In this document: piece by piece, positions 20,550 through 32,900 of the stretch | How the letters are laid out: the number at the start of each line of letters is the position of its first letter | Position numbering within the stretch: the first letter of the stretch is position 1 | NCBI GenBank assembly: GCA_958299035.1 | Contig: CATQJL010000305.1 | Coordinates: 69,284,792 to 69,348,791 of the forward strand | Direction of reading: 5' to 3' | Length of the DNA stretch: 64,000 nt | Origin: Cylicocyclus nassatus | Lineage: Eukaryota > Nematoda > Chromadorea > Rhabditida > Strongylidae | Notes under the pieces: generated by a model | The model's input: the letters and a program-made list of their open reading frames with translations, nothing else | Database searches by the model: none | What the model was told of the DNA's origin: nothing | Translations under genes and position numbers: made by a program

Positions 20550-21129
20550 CTCGCACAAAGCTTTGAAGTACGAAGAAGACTTCTTTTTTGTCAGTGGTAC
20601 GAGGACTTCTTGACAAACTCTCTCCAAACTCGCTTCTGCAGTAAATTTTACACTATGCTGTGAACTTCGAAACAACGCGCTAGCATGCTTGGTTCAATAG
20701 TATTGTTGATAATTGATTTGATAATCCAATATAATGTCTCCTCACCACCTCCGATTTTTAATATCTTGTCCACATGAACCAGATGATGAACGTCTGGGTC
20801 GGCAAGATCAGGTTCACTAAACTCTGCCTCGATCTCAACCTAAGCAAAGAATAACAGAAAGATTGTTTGGACAGTGCCCTCAAAAACCCACTCGTTGACC
20901 TCTTTTGAGACGTTCCGCACATAGACCTTCTAACGGTTTGTCGTCTTCCTCTATAATTGTGTCACAGTCCGCATAGAAGTGCAAGTTCCCGTACAGGGTG
21001 TTTTTGTCACACAGGAAGCCGCAGTACCCATCTTCTTTCCAGATGATTAATGCTCCAGCCGAATAAACTAAACAATTCCGTTTAATTTGTTGATGTCTCC
21101 GGGTTGATTGAAAAGTATGGGCACAATGT
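20550..21129 (-). CDS. Multi-exon gene of unknown function, three internal exons
   Basis: Exons in transcript order are a 21129-20892, b 20839-20746 and c 20635-20550. The a-b intron is 52 nt (GTGGGT to TTTGCTTAG), phase 0. The b-c intron is 110 nt (GTGAGG to TTTACTGCAG), phase 1. Exon c ends at a strong GAG/GTAAGC donor. The joined frame of about 139 codons has no stop. Exon a encodes an aromatic-rich stretch (WKEDGYCGFLCD, YGNLHFYADCD, then ERLKRGQRVEIEAEF) whose spacing recalls an OB-fold or cold-shock-like strand pattern; this is inference only. The start is not found: a frame at 21392-21195 could be the preceding exon by phase (TCTAA/GTAAAA). The 3' end may be the exon at 19883-20017 or further down. 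No homologue recognised. Confidence 0.5.
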
Positions 21130-21392
21130 CTGAGTGTGACCTCTTTATTTAGTCGAATAATTCGATGATTTTTGATGTTCACACAGAATAGTTTTTACTT
21201 AGATGTTGCCAAAATACACAAGGCATCAAGCAATACAAGTGACAGAAGACAAGTGAATAGGGGTTCGTTAACCGAGCGGTTATGACTAAATACTAAGAGT
21301 CTTCCTTCTCTGGTTTGATGGCTTGGGTTAGAGTCAGTGTGTGTAAAGAGAAGGTCGCTTGTTTTCCGCCCAATGAACTTCAAGAGTGGCAA

Positions 21393-22703
21393 TGGCTAAT
21401 ACCAAGAGTCTTTGAAGAAGTTTGTTGCTGAGTGATGCTGATAAGCCGGATGCATCGGACCACGGGAATTTATACTCCAAGTTTTCTCTTGAAGGAAATC
21501 TTAAACTAGTAAAGGCATAAACAAAAACTGCAAGGATACTAAACAGACGAGCAGAAATACAAAATGCGCCCTAGAATTTGGAACCGAAAAAAATACTGCT
21601 GCCAGACCTCTATAATGACTCAAAAATTTGATGTCCGCTGTAAGACACTTATAATTTTGTGGACCCATTGGGGGAAATTAAAAGCACTCGCCTGAATGGG
21701 CGAGCCGTTTGTGCGTCTCAGCGTCGTCCCAGTCATGATTTACAGGAAACTCTCGTGTCCTATGTTTTTCTTTGCAGTTATAAGCTGGAAACAAATCAAA
21801 CTTTTCTAGCATGCTAATCTCAAACATGTACATCTTCCGTCATAATGCTGCTCTTTGCTTGATTTATCTGTATATCGTTGGAACGGCATGAATGGTGAGA
21901 ACTGTCGCCGGCGCGTCTCTTGTAAGGAGCGATTGACATGCCTGGAAACTAGTATAAGTACAGTGACAACAATGTCGCGCGTAAAAGTGTCAAGCTATAA
22001 CATCGCATTGAAAACTAAATAAGAATGCAAAAATATTCATTTTAAAGGAAAAAAATGAGCAACCTAATGTTTGAATACTTTGCTTTATTGCCAAACACAT
22101 TTGTTAATCAAAAAAAAAAACAGCGCTGCCAGTCTTGGGAAAATTAAAATTTGTCAACCAGCTATTTATTTTCTCGTAGTATATTAGATTTCTCTTTCGG
22201 TTGAGATAGAAAATTTATTTGCTTACCAGGTGTAACTTTGTCTATCCACAGGGTTGCCATTTGACCAGCATACCCGTTTTTCTTGGTCCTTACTTTAGCA
22301 GATAAGTTCTGTCACTACTAAAAGATTTAGCACTCCGCCTACATCATTCCGCCTCATTATTTCCAAAAATACATGCGAGACAGCTCGTTCTTGCGCCTGT
22401 GCTCGTACAGTGTACGCCGCCGCTGCGTTCGAAGCGTACTCTGTGTACCCGCATAGCATGACTCAGCGAGAGATTGATCCTAAAGAGTCGTTCTCCACTC
22501 ACAATTTTGTATGAGGAACGACTCATGGGTTTCTCCATGGGGTTGATGTTACGCTTCGGCCATACATCGCCCGTGTTAGTTACCCATTTTACCCATGTCG
22601 CTCGTGTTACTCGCGTTACCGTGTTATAAGTGTTACCCGTTTTGCCCGTGTTACCTACGTTGCTTGTATTAATAGTATTACTAGTGTTACCGCTTTCAAT
22701 GGT
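21393..22703. other. Intergenic stretch
   Basis: No gene supported. A TATAAA motif on the minus strand near 21470 could serve the gene downstream. From about 22560 on, degenerate gtgttacc/gttgccggt 9-bp repeats begin. Confidence 0.4.
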
Positions 22704-23592
22704 ATTAAGGGATCGGTCAGAGTTTGCCGGTGTTGCCGGTGTTGAAAGTGTTGCCGGTGTTGGAAGTGTTGAAAGCGTTGCCGGTGTTGAAAGTGTTGAA
22801 AGTGTTGCCGGTGTTAAATTCTTCCTCGAGCGATCTTACTGGCTGGTGACATCGTTTGAAATGTATATGAAAAATGAGTAATGAAATGCAAATGGAATGG
22901 GAAATGCTTTCACATGCGAAAAATCCTCATACAAAGTTTTTGGAAGTAGAAGAGTTGGTTACAATCTGCTCCAATTGGGATCAGGCCGAACCGTCGGTGT
23001 AAATTTGCGAGCTCGCAGCGCTAGCGGTCTGCGCTGCATATGCGCGCTGTCGGAGAGAGCAGAAGGATTGAAGAGAGAGCAGAGAAGCAGGTCGTGGGCG
23101 TGACCGCGAAACCCCAGCGAAGCGGGCTCTCCCCATGAATTTTGGCTTGGTTGGGATTGGGGCAGACTGTAGATAGGCAATCCCCAATATTTAAGACGCT
23201 GCAAGACCTCCCATATGTAGGTCTTGTACTCAGTAATCGTAGAAACGCCGGATGCGACAGCTAACACGCATTACTCGGACTTTAGCAGCGTTCTCAAAAT
23301 TCAAAGATTGCCTATCTAAAAGAAGTCCTCTACTTTCCAAATTTTTGTATGAGTTTGTTTTGCATGTAAAAGCATTTCCCGTTTCAGTCGCATTTCATTA
23401 CTCATGTTCCATGTACATTTCAAACGATCTCACCAGCCAGTAACATCGCTCGAGGAGGAATGAAACTGCAACTTATGGTTTCCACATCCAACGCTTTCAA
23501 CACCGGCAACGCTTTCAACACTTTCAACACCGGCGACACTTTCAACACTTTCAACACCGGCAACACTGGCAAACTCTGACCGATCCCTAAAT
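22704..23592. repeat. Inverted repeat with 9-bp GTTGAAAGT/GTTGCCGGT modules
   Basis: The arms 22704-22950 and about 23340-23592 are reverse complements, starting agggatcggtcagagtttgc and including alternating 9-bp modules, then cctcgagcgatcttactgg. The loop contains a MITE (22960-23171). Translation of the modules gives VESVAGV repeats, which should not be read as a protein domain. Confidence 0.75.
22960..23171. mobile_element. Tc1/mariner-like MITE, copy 2 (inverted relative to copy 1)
   Basis: A 212-bp element between TA dinucleotides with ends CAATCTGCTCCAAT and ATTGGGGCAGACTG. It sits in the loop of the surrounding inverted repeat. Confidence 0.8.
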
Positions 23593-24117
23593 AATGAAAT
23601 GATGATCACTGCAGCCTCATTTCTTCGAATGGAACCATAGATTGGTGAATGTGGATGTGCTGTAAGGATGTGCTGTAGTGTTTCTGCAACTTCTAACGGA
23701 TGTTGAATCAAGGCATGTAAGTTTTGTAATTGGCTTTTAGTGATATTTGAAAGAAACCGCTCACCGGTAAATAGGATAGTCCGGTTGGTAGCGAGTGTGC
23801 AATCGTGGAGTGCCGAGAAATGTTGCTTGATCGTGTCTGTAGCTGCTACTTCCATATGTATAACCGTACTCGAATGTACCCAAAACAAGAGGAAATGCTG
23901 ATGGACCAATAGTATTTATGCTGAAAGGTCAGCTATCAGCTACCTGGTGGCCGACGCGGAGAAGGGCGCGATTCCAAACTGTGTTCACATGGGAGAGAAC
24001 GTGCTGATGACTGCGACTTATCACCAAATTTTTCTTCCGACAGACGCTTCGTAATAAAAGATGGGTTTGAGTTTCTACATGTAGTGGAGAGCAAATGAGA
24101 TGCCGCACGGAATCCAT
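23430..24117 (-). CDS. Two-exon gene of unknown function, possible read-through into a repeat
   Basis: Exon 1 is 24117-23944 and exon 2 is 23897-23430, with a 46-nt intron (CAG/GTAGCT to GGTCCATCAG), phase 0. The start ATG follows a TTTAG acceptor by two bases, which fits a spliced-leader site. The model is 213 codons. Residues about 60-160 look like an ordinary folded protein (helical QLQNLHALIQHP, EVAETLQHIL). The last about 45 residues are VESVAGV repeats plus a tail encoded by the inverted-repeat arm, so the native 3' end was probably altered or lies elsewhere. A second frame through the same exons is also open (see findings). Family not recognised. Confidence 0.45.
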
Positions 24118-24239
24118 TTCTAAACTCTTATTTTCAACTTTGTCAATTATTATTTATGATAATCGTACCTTGTGCCATCAGTGGTCCTGCTCCATGATGG
24201 ATACTGCGCAGGAACTACACTACCTCCGTTTGCTGGCAT

Positions 24240-27200
24240 GTGCTAGACTCTGCAAACATCGGAGAGCCTCACTTCTACTAGATATATAGTCGTCCAGGCT
24301 TCAAAATAGAATGCGAAGCTATCCTTCTTCGAAATCCGCTTGCTTTCGAAACCAAAAATGAAAAATGAGAAACCCAAAAAATTGAAATCGCTTTGTGATA
24401 CGGTCTCGCAACTTGGATAATGTGCTTGACATGTCTATTCACTTGGAATTAGACCAGCAACATTCAGAGAACTCATGTGGTAGTGAAAGCATTTAATTGC
24501 GAAGATGTTCGTCCTTATTCTGTAATACATATTCCCATCCAAGATTACAACGAATATTCAATCCGAGTTGTAGACATTAGACACATTCGAGTATTTACTT
24601 CTATCAATCTCTCCTTACGATAATTTTTGTAGGAAACTAAGGCAAGTAGTAATCTCCCTCACCTAGCAGTAGATCTCCCTTTCAGCCCGTCGTCATCTAA
24701 TATGAGATCGGCAAGAACTTCTCATCAAGACTTCTAGTTGGAAAGTTTGAAAGTTGAGGATCAAAGCACGGCTGGAGGCTTTAGAAACCTTCTTGATAAA
24801 AAAAAGGAAGACAGGAGGTGTTGCCGGCAACCTTTGACATATTCTGCCGGCATCTCGTCTCGAAATGCTCGGAGGTAGTAGCTGCCGGCAGGTCAGAGAG
24901 CATAAAAAAGTATGCTCTTCTGAAAGCTAAAGATGTCAGAACCTTGATGTGCCCCACCATGTCGAGATGCTGACAGTGCCTGTGAGTTGGTTTTGCATAT
25001 TTCACAATTTATGTCTCAGCTTAAAGAACCGAAAATTCTTACTTGCTTCTAGAAAACTATCCTTGTATTATTATCTATTCAAAACCAATAACGGGCTAAA
25101 AGTTGTTTACGTGTTTGTGTGTGTGTGTCCGTCTGTTACGAAATTCGTAGAGCATGTTCCAGCCAACATCCGTCCAAATTTTGCTCAGCGTATGCTATCA
25201 ACATGTCCATTGTGCAAAAGCACGAGCGGATCCGCTCAGTGTATCTCTAAAAAATTGCGCGTCAAACGGATTCTTTTGGCTTCTGGCCAGCAAAATTGGG
25301 CTTAAACCACCACTTTTTGCTAAGATATGGATATGTTTAACAAGCCATAGGCTGAAGGCCATAGACTTCAGCCCAGAAAATTGAACTAAAGTCAATACTT
25401 TACGAAAATGACGCCGAAAAGAATTTTGAAAAAATCAATTCCAAGATTTTCCCTGATCATTTATGAAGATTTTTGCACAGAGATGTATCTCACGGTGGTT
25501 ATTGTCCTTATGACGACCGGCAAGCCATAAAAAGTCCAAAAACTGATTCAAAGTTGCATTTATTCTTCTGGGGTTTCATTCAAAGTTTCATCCACGCCAA
25601 AATACCGATCTTACACGAGAAAGCTCTGGGAATGAATAGTTATTTACAAATCATTTGCGATAGCCTGCTAAGATAAGTTTCATTGTCATTATTATGCCGG
25701 AATGAGTAAGGCTTAGAGAAAGTAGAGCCAGAGCGAGCCTCTGCGAAGCAGAGTTGACGCACTGGTGAAGAAATAATATCATAGTGTGAACAGCGTATTT
25801 CCTCTAAACTCTAAAATCTCGTTTGGAACACCTTCGCGTATCCGTGTCCATGTCCAGCTGTTCTTTCAAAGTCCGTAGTCTATCACGCTGTATTGACCAT
25901 GCTCTCTTACAGGCTCCACTTATCTGTGCGTTTCTGCTGTTGCTCTAAAGCAACAATGACTGATTGAGTGGTCCATCGGCTAGCGCGCCAGCTCTCGAAG
26001 TCATGGCAGGTTTAAATGCGAGTGTCACTGTTTTGGAGAATCTGCGTCATCAAAAATTCCATACAGAAAGTGATTGCGGTTAAGATTATACGGATTGACC
26101 ATCAAACCTATGAATGGCCTGCGAGATTGCGAAGACGTTGGCAATTGTAATGTGTGCCAAGTTACCCGCACCTATGATACCTCCAGGCCAGAAAGATTAC
26201 TATTTCTTGTTCATGAAGGGTTCCTGTGAAGGTCACAGCCCGTGCAAGCGCTGACGCTAGCGCCCCCGTCACATAAACCTAAATTCGAGATCGGGATCCC
26301 GCTTGTTTAGGAACTTGCCGAGGAGACGGCTAGGCCAGCAACTCTAGCTGGAGCATAGAAAACGCCCTGGTAAATTCTGTACTTCGCGAAACATGAATAA
26401 CCAATTTTTTTTGTTCTGCTCTTTCCTTTTCTCGAGCACATCTGCGTACCTATATGCACGTTTAGTGGCCATGTCGACAGTCAGGAACATTTTTCAGTCT
26501 GTCACTCAGTCTTCACTATAAAAGTGCTTAATGACAATTAGGAATACCCAATCTTTCGCGTTCTAACTATAATGATGTCTTTGTGCGATTGACAGAAAAG
26601 TATTTTTGGAGTGCAATCCTAAGAGCAGTTCGATTGCGTCTTCAGAACCAGCCATATTGCTAGTAGAACGAGGGGCGCGGAGAGGGAAGTCATACCTCTT
26701 CCCCCTCCCTCCCCCCCCCCAAGAATTTCGCGAAATTTTTGAAAGTTACTGACATGCTAATGAAATCATGCAAGTGACTTGTTTATGCTTGCAAATTATT
26801 GAATTAATTTTTAGAAATTTTCAAGAAGTCTAGATTAGCCACGTGAAAAAATTTTTTGAGGGAGGAGCTGAAAGGATGGCTGCTTACGTGCCCGCAAAAA
26901 TTTTGTGCGCTGACGCCATCATTCACCAAACTTTTCTGTCGTGCCTTCCCTTCCCCCCCCCCCTCCTTCCGAACGATAATCCTAGGACCGCCACTGCGTA
27001 CTGCCCAAGGTTTTCTTCATTCATCAGTTACTCATCTTTTTGATAGGCCAAGGTAAAAATATGGGAATTCAGCTGAAAAGATTGCATGGCTGAAATGATG
27101 AGTAGTAAAATTGGTCAACTAAGCTACAGGCGATTCATAGCACATAAAGAAGACTGCGGACTTATTGGCGTCTCACTAATCCAGTGCTCTTTCGTTTCTC

Positions 27201-29999
27201 TTACCGTCTGCCCCCTCTCCCAGGCACGAACTATCTTGACCGGCGCAACGGCGCCCAGTCTTTGCGTGTCATGAATCGTGTATACCGTTTGGGGCAACTC
27301 AAATCTATGTAAAAAAAATGAAAAGTAACGTCTGCAGCAGCTGTTATTGGATGCGTGTTTTAATTTAACGATGCCCTAGGGACTGCACCCGTTTTGATGC
27401 TTTGAATAATTAATGAGACAATCATCCAATTCACTCACATTTTTCCGCGGAGCGCCGCGTATTTCACACTATAAGTGCCCTTGAGCGTTGTGATCATCTG
27501 ACTCCAAGCTTTTTTAAATGATTTTCGCTATAAACTGCAGAGCTCTTGCATCCCTAAATGGCTGAAGTATTCATGTTTACGCTGATTTGCGCGTAATTTT
27601 GGCCGTCAAGCTTGAACTCATTTCTTAAAAATTTCTTCTGGAAGAGGTTTAATTGATATCTTGTCAGTCTGTTCTGCTGCGCAGTCGAAATTAGTAAACA
27701 CACTTGTAAGACATGCACCTTTGTACCAACTGAATGCTTTAGATCTGTTCTCTTTCGCAAAAAAAATTTCTGGATCATTTATAGAGTGTGCGATTATACA
27801 GTTACTCTTACATTTTCTCATGTTACTAACAATCAGAATGTAGGCTAGACTGCTTTGCTTTGCGGATCTTTTAGAAAAAAAAGCTGACTATATAGTAGAT
27901 TTCATAATTATTTTCGAAAGCTCCCCGCATGTACGATTTCTCCGTACAATTTAATCCAAACTCCATTGTTCCTTGTGGGTTCGTGTGCATAAGCGTTATC
28001 AACAACAATGATAATCATGGCTGCTTGTCTGTTTTTGTAGTCAAAAGGGGACTTTATGCACCCAAGGTTCTAGAAATACTGATTGGAGCATAATTGGTGA
28101 ACCAAAGACCCTCTAAAGTTTGTTGAAAAGTTTCCATGGTTTACATTTTTTAAAACCACATACACGATATATTTTATAGTTTTTATCAAAGTTTTCAAGG
28201 TGAGCTGGATCAGCGCGATTTTTTAGAGTCTGTTTTTTTCACCTTATACAGCCAAAACCAAAACTAAAATCTTTATTTGACCTTCTGGCAATAATGAAAA
28301 CACTCAAAGGCAAAAATACATGCGAAGACACTATCGGTTGGGTTGCAAATCGAACTTTAGCTGATAAGTACAGCTTTCTTTTTTCAAATATACCAAATCA
28401 AACGCACCCGTTGAAGTGGCGAATTGGTGTGGAACCTATGTTCCAACTAAATATAATACTTACAAATGATCACTTTGGCGCCTCCATTTATAATGCTTAT
28501 TTTTAGAGCAATTATCAATCTTCTCTGACGCAGTACTCAGATATGATATATAGGTATAACGTTGGAAAAGCCAGTATGTTATTTTGTAGTCGACAATCCC
28601 AAGATATACATAGACTTCTGCAGTATTACCCCATAGTGCTCCATAGCCAAATGTTTACACTTGTTTTACATGGGTCGAAGACATTTGATACATTGTTGTG
28701 GAATTTTTGCGCAATACATAGACCTTGTCGACTCGGGTTACCTCATCCATCCGCTACCAATTTCATTTTCGATCTAGGCATCTCAAGTTTCATAACGCAA
28801 TCAAAAAATAGTTGATCTAAATAAAAAGAACAAACATAGTGAGATCAGCATGTCATGACATTGCTTCCTAATATTTGGTACGATTGTTACCATAACCCCA
28901 TGGTCCACAGCAGGGGTGATATCGGGCTGACACATTCCGGCACCTTCATGCTGCTCATGCAAATGACGCAGTGATGGATGTGCCATTGTCTTCCCTAATG
29001 GTGAGTAACGGTTCTTTAACAGTTTGGGCAGAACAACGCCAAACAGTGTGAATAAGCGTTTTTGAACTTGCCGACATGCAAATCGCCCAGTTCAAAAGAA
29101 TTGAGCAATGCAATAGAAGTCGAGCACTGTGTCTCTAAATAGCCCTGTATTTAGATACGTCTATTTATTACACCTAAAATTAACTCAGACGCCCTCACGC
29201 ATCTAGAACTTCGTAATTTCTCGCTATACTGGCGCTTTCACAATAAATGGATGAAAAATCACAACCCCTTTCAAACATTATCAACGAAATAAATGGAAAA
29301 AGAAAAAAGATTCGTTGGGGCCGGCCCTCATTTTGTGATTTTCTGTTACTCTCTGTATCTTATCTTACGATGCTATCATCCTTGTTTAGATTTGAGCTTC
29401 GGTCTGGATGATTCTAACAAATTCGTTTTTGTGCTGTTCGTTAGCTTAGCGCTTATTTGTTATTTTTTGTATCCCTATCGCTCTGTAATTGGAGATTGAA
29501 GACAAGCAGGCTTTATGTTTATTCAACATTTTTCACAGAGTATACATATAAGACGGAAGACACAAATTTTGAACAGCTATTGAACAGCATACTTGATATC
29601 AACTAGTATTGATCTATTCCTACCACTTACTGCTCTAGACATTATCAAATGAAATTAGACAGATTTCATGGTCCCACTTTGAGCGTTTGTAACATATCTC
29701 ACCTTCAACAGAGTTGATTGACACTGTTCTGTTAAAAAGCAAAAACCATGCTCTTTGCACTCTTTTCGAATGAAAAAGTTTTTGCTAATCGGGCATCTCG
29801 ACGAAAAGTTATGGTTCTTGAAGAAAAAAGTCAAATTAATGAATATTACTGGTTCACATAGTTATCATTAAAATCACAACTTTCCTTAGAGATACATGAT
29901 TGCCACAAATTCTATCAATTCATGAGAGTTTGAAATGAAAAAGTGATGGTTTCGGATCTTTTTATAATACATAGTCTCAGATTTTCAGCAGTCAGTGAA
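24240..29999. other. Gene-poor stretch
   Basis: No gene with adequate support. Around 25085-25385 a gtgtgtgtgt run is followed by moderately GC-rich DNA that looks transposon-derived. Poly-C tracts sit near 26710 and 26955, with GGACCGCCACTG at about 26986. Unsupported open frames include 27224-27310 (after a CTCTCCCAG acceptor) and 28294-28506. Confidence 0.4.
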
Positions 30000-32900
30000 G
30001 TGTTCGAAACCTTATTGGTTTTATTTTCCATTTTTATCTCTGCAGTAGGAGATTTGTGTAAAAGAATCAAGTTGTCTTTGCGAAAAACAAGGTTTTTCTT
30101 TTTCAAAAAATTGCCAGATAAATCATGAACGAAAAGCTACTAATTTTCAAAATTAAAACGGCAGAGCTTCTTGCCGATTTTTTTTCTAGTTTTCCAGACA
30201 TGCTTATGATTGCATGTACGTTCAGAGACCCAAGCCCCAGCCAAACATAATCCAAACCCTGAACCGAAAGTGTTTTCAACGCTTTTTGTGCATTAAGAAA
30301 CAAAGAAAATTGCTAATGGGTATTCTCTTTGTTTGTGTTAGTAAGAAAAGTGCTGCAATCATTTCCTCTCGCAAATTAGCTTCCTTCGTTTAACGCTGAC
30401 TCAACGATGAGTTACAGGGTACAAATTTTGTTGCTGTTTCGAAATCTCACCTTTCCTGAAGAGCCATAATTAGAAATTCAATAAATCTCGCATGCTCTTA
30501 GCACTCTTCAATATGTTATCTCGGCATTGACATGTCAAGTGCCACCGTATCCATCGCATACTGTAGTATTCTCACTAATCCGTCGCACCTGCCCAGTAAT
30601 ATGCAAATTTATTGCCTAATAAGGATCTCACACCAGCATCTCCACCAAACAAGAAGGTGTGAAGTGCAGTTCTCTTCATGTGAAATTAGCCGTTGGCAAA
30701 GCTAAACACATCGAGGTGGAGAATGAGGACAATAGGAGGAGACATCACGCTGGCCTATTGACACCATAAGCAGATTGGCAGCTAAGTGAGAGAATGAGCG
30801 CTAAGAGTCAGACCTGAGACGTGTGGGAAAGTCTGTTTTTTAGAGACGTTTGAACTTTTGGTAAAAGTAGCAACTCTCAGCAAGTTTGAAATATAAATGC
30901 AAGAGTTGGTGGAGTGTTTGTTTCAGATTGAGCGATTTAGTTGTGGAGTATCAAGCCTAGGAAGGATTCGCTTTTACCAGCTTCCACTTGACTTCAAAAG
31001 CCCTGTTCCTGTCAAGTGTGTTTGAACAGTGAAAATCTCTGCAAATCGCTTTTGAATTATCCTGATGTAGCTAGCTTTTGTTAGATAATAGTCTGAAAAT
31101 GTACTCAAATCGCCATGGAAACGTAAAATGTAGAGAAACCCTAGAATTCCTTGTGCAGATTCCGTCTGGTTCTCCGTTCTGCAAATCCGCAGCTAGCTGA
31201 TCCATACTTGATGAATTTTCTAATTTTTTAGCTACTTTAACCGTGGTCTTCTTTTATGATACGACAGTTCTTACGTTCATCAAATTCGTCAGGTCGTGAG
31301 ATATATTCTCGAGTTCTTTGTAACTTTATATGTGAGTCTGCAGACTATGCTCTAGAACCGATGTCTGCCTTACTAATGACTTCTCAGCAAGACCAACGTG
31401 AAGTTTAGAAGAGTGTATAATTAATAAATATGCAGTAGAAGCAAAATAGGCAAGGAGATAAGGAACACTTAATGGAAATGAACAATTTCAAGTCTTGAAG
31501 TTTGTCAAGTAGTTCGGTGTGCAGCACGCGTATTAAGTTAAAGATGACTCGATGTGTATTTAAAGACGATTGTCGCGACCAATTTTGTCAGATGCCAGTT
31601 TGAGTTTTTCACATTTATTCCTTTTCACTTGCCCTTCACTGATGCACTAGGGAAAGGAAGATACCGGAAAGACCGACTATCTACATGCTTTACAGGCTCA
31701 CTTATAATTCAACTGCCCAAAGAAGGTTGAGATCACAGACTTTTTATGATCTCCTTACAACAAGAAGGAGGGATTTAAAGACTTGCTTTTTCAGAGCTGT
31801 ATAATGGTGAAATTAGAGTAGACATACCCATGTTAATTTTTCAATGATGCTTTTTTTTAATTTTTTAATTTTTTTCGCGAAATGCAATTGTCAAAAATTT
31901 CTGTGACTAGTCTGACCTCAATTTCTGTACTGCATCTACGATATGGAAATCATTGAATAGACAAGTAGGAACTAATCACTTCAAAAAATTAGAATGGAAT
32001 GAGCTTACATAAATCCACAAGGTTTCCTCTGTTTTGCATTTTCTAGAAGGACAAGCTTAAACAGTAATTACTGCTGCTATTAAGAGTCACTGTGCAGAAC
32101 ACCTGTTTTCCCAGTCACTGTCAAGTGTTACTCAACAAATGTCAAAATTGTTAAAGTTAATGAGCACGGCCCATCCATACTACAGGTGTTGAATAGCATG
32201 CTGTGCAATCCCACATCATCACTTCTATTACACCATAACAAAGGGAGCAGTGAGTAAACAACCCAGCTAATGACTGTACAAAGACAAAAAAAACTTTTTT
32301 TCAAAGCACAAACGCTCCCAAATGACATTGGCAGACCATTAGCGCCCTAAAGGGTTTCTTCTCGGCAAAATCGTTTCTCAACGGATGAGTCGGGTGACAA
32401 ATCGAATTAGCCTAACTGTCCTCGTTGATTTAGGTGAAAATGCTAAAGGGGCTCGCGCGAGCGGTTGCAGATTCTCTTCGCTCACCTATTCACAAGTGCA
32501 AACGAATCAGCCGTCGAGGGATGTGCTTCTGCATGGATTAAGCCACTTCAGAGTTTTTACCCAGATCTTAGACCCGTCTGGGAATATCCCGAAGTTTCAT
32601 GGCGAGATAAGCGCTACTAGTCGTGAACAGATCTGACAATAAGCTTTCTTTCCGCAAACTTCAGCTTCTGGCTTTTATTTCAGGGTTCTTCTTAAACCAA
32701 AACTTTCTTCACTTAGTTCAAATTCTGACCTTTATCTTGGGGTTCAAAGTTATTTTTTTGTGAACAACAAAGCTGAAAATAGCATTGTTCTTATAGAGTT
32801 TTTCCGCAAGATTTGAAACCAAACCTTGGTTTGCTTTTCGATAAACGAACAAATTCCTAGAAACCTTTTTCTATAATTTTCCTGAATCTTGAATTCTGAC

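Noticed and set aside
22630..22881. Repeat protein with VESVAGV motif
   Set aside because: Encoded by 9-bp repeat modules present in both orientations in the inverted repeat; no evidence of a gene.
18838..26997. One 8 kb transposon between CAGTGGCGGTCC and GGACCGCCACTG
   Set aside because: The ends match, but a gene-like region and unrelated elements lie between, and each end has its own poly-C neighbourhood, so two decayed fragments are more likely.
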